NCBI GenBank assembly: GCA_029448655.1
Contig: JACCLO010000014.1
Location: forward strand, 1-64,000
Reading direction: 5' to 3'
Length of the DNA: 64,000 nt
Source of the DNA: Wolfiporia cocos
Taxonomy: Eukaryota; Basidiomycota; Agaricomycetes; Polyporales; Phaeolaceae
The position numbers and the translations under genes were made by a program. Positions 63,779 to 64,000 of the stretch are shown here, piece by piece (position 1 is the first letter of the stretch; each line of letters begins with the position of its first letter). The notes beneath the pieces are model-generated. The model did no database searches, had not been told where the DNA came from, and was given only the letters and a program-made list of their open reading frames with translations.

Positions 63779-64000
63779 GCATCCCGGGGACCTCTGCCAA
63801 CGATTCACCCACCACATTCGCATTCGGATTACTCTTCAACGTGGCCCAAAGCATACACCAGGCCCACAAATCAACCCCACCTTCTTATGCACTCCCTCTC
63901 TGGCACACTCACATATCATACCTCATCACCGCCATTCGCCACAGCGCAGACAAACTTGCTCACGATGAGCTACCCGCCCTCCTCGCTCTCCAACAAGATG

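Larger units (their letters stand above)
62374..64000 (+). pseudogene. Unknown gene split by a solo LTR, runs off the window
   Basis: ATG at 62374 opens 16 codons (62374-62421). The frame resumes at 63784 once the LTR and one GCATC copy are removed, and stays open to base 64000, 72 more codons. The first half (MSSTNKTQAPSTIPGI) is Ser/Thr-rich and the rest is helical and His/Ala/Leu-rich (TFAFGLLFNVAQSIHQAHK, LPLWHTHISYLI). I do not recognise it. CATCACCATCAAC precedes the ATG. With the LTR present a TGA follows codon 16 at once. The hAT MITE lies 69 bp upstream of the ATG. Confidence 0.6.

Overview
This window is the end of a chromosome from a filamentous basidiomycete, most likely an agaricomycete. 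It opens with 24 copies of a C4TAA repeat (TTAGGGG on the other strand). The host-type genes have many 50-65 nt introns with GTRNGT...YAG borders. The protein families (HAM1-like, F-box/WD40-type, Crinkler/RHS-type, a gypsy family with a YFP..P.HVPW motif, Tc1/mariner-like DDE transposase) are ones I associate with Agaricomycetes. The species cannot be named from the sequence.

Layout. 1-690: telomere, then a strand-asymmetric, G-depleted subtelomere. 700-3556: decayed Ty3/gypsy relic. 3557-21394: a nest of LTR-type repeats carrying a full-length chromovirus (5444-15089) and a Tc1/mariner-like DNA transposon (15219-18491), both inserted into one older LTR-like repeat. 21395-26750: solo LTRs, a ~160 bp tandem array, and a satellite with alternating ~170 and ~85 bp units. 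26749-31219: a four-exon gene with an RGG-rich tail, then a multi-exon gene split by a solo LTR. 31220-33574: more LTRs, one still joined to its leader. 33575-43234: a second chromovirus copy. 43235-50880: solo LTRs, fragments and a MITE. 50880-59242: a gene island with an MDR oxidoreductase (frameshifted), a shortened WD40 gene, a Crinkler/RHS-type NTPase-nuclease gene and an intact HAM1-like gene. 59243-64000: a decayed copy of the HAM1-like gene's 3' end, a hAT-type MITE, and a gene split by an LTR inside another LTR.

The main system is the chromovirus family. Its two minus-strand copies share three ORFs: a 271-aa coiled-coil protein, a 744/745-aa Gag, and a 1475-aa Pol. Pol has the order protease, RT, RNase H, integrase, chromodomain and a C-terminal dUTPase with all five motifs. 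The leader shows Tf1/sushi-type self-priming: the 12 nt at the predicted RNA 5' end (30 nt past a TATA box) are complementary to the site 1 nt after the 5' LTR. A second LTR family (31967-32678) shows the same geometry with different sequence. Many of the LTRs, of several families, end in a small hairpin whose stem sequence changes in a compensatory way, in the place where Tf1 RNA folds its U5 stem-loop.

Age signals. Copy 1 has LTRs that appear identical and a perfect CACTA target duplication, so it is young. Copy 2 has about 1% LTR divergence, no matching target duplication, and a catalytic RT Asp changed to Asn. Older sequences carry C-to-T/G-to-A changes, many at CpG, consistent with RIP-like mutation or methylation decay. 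All calls come from reading the sequence. No database search was run.
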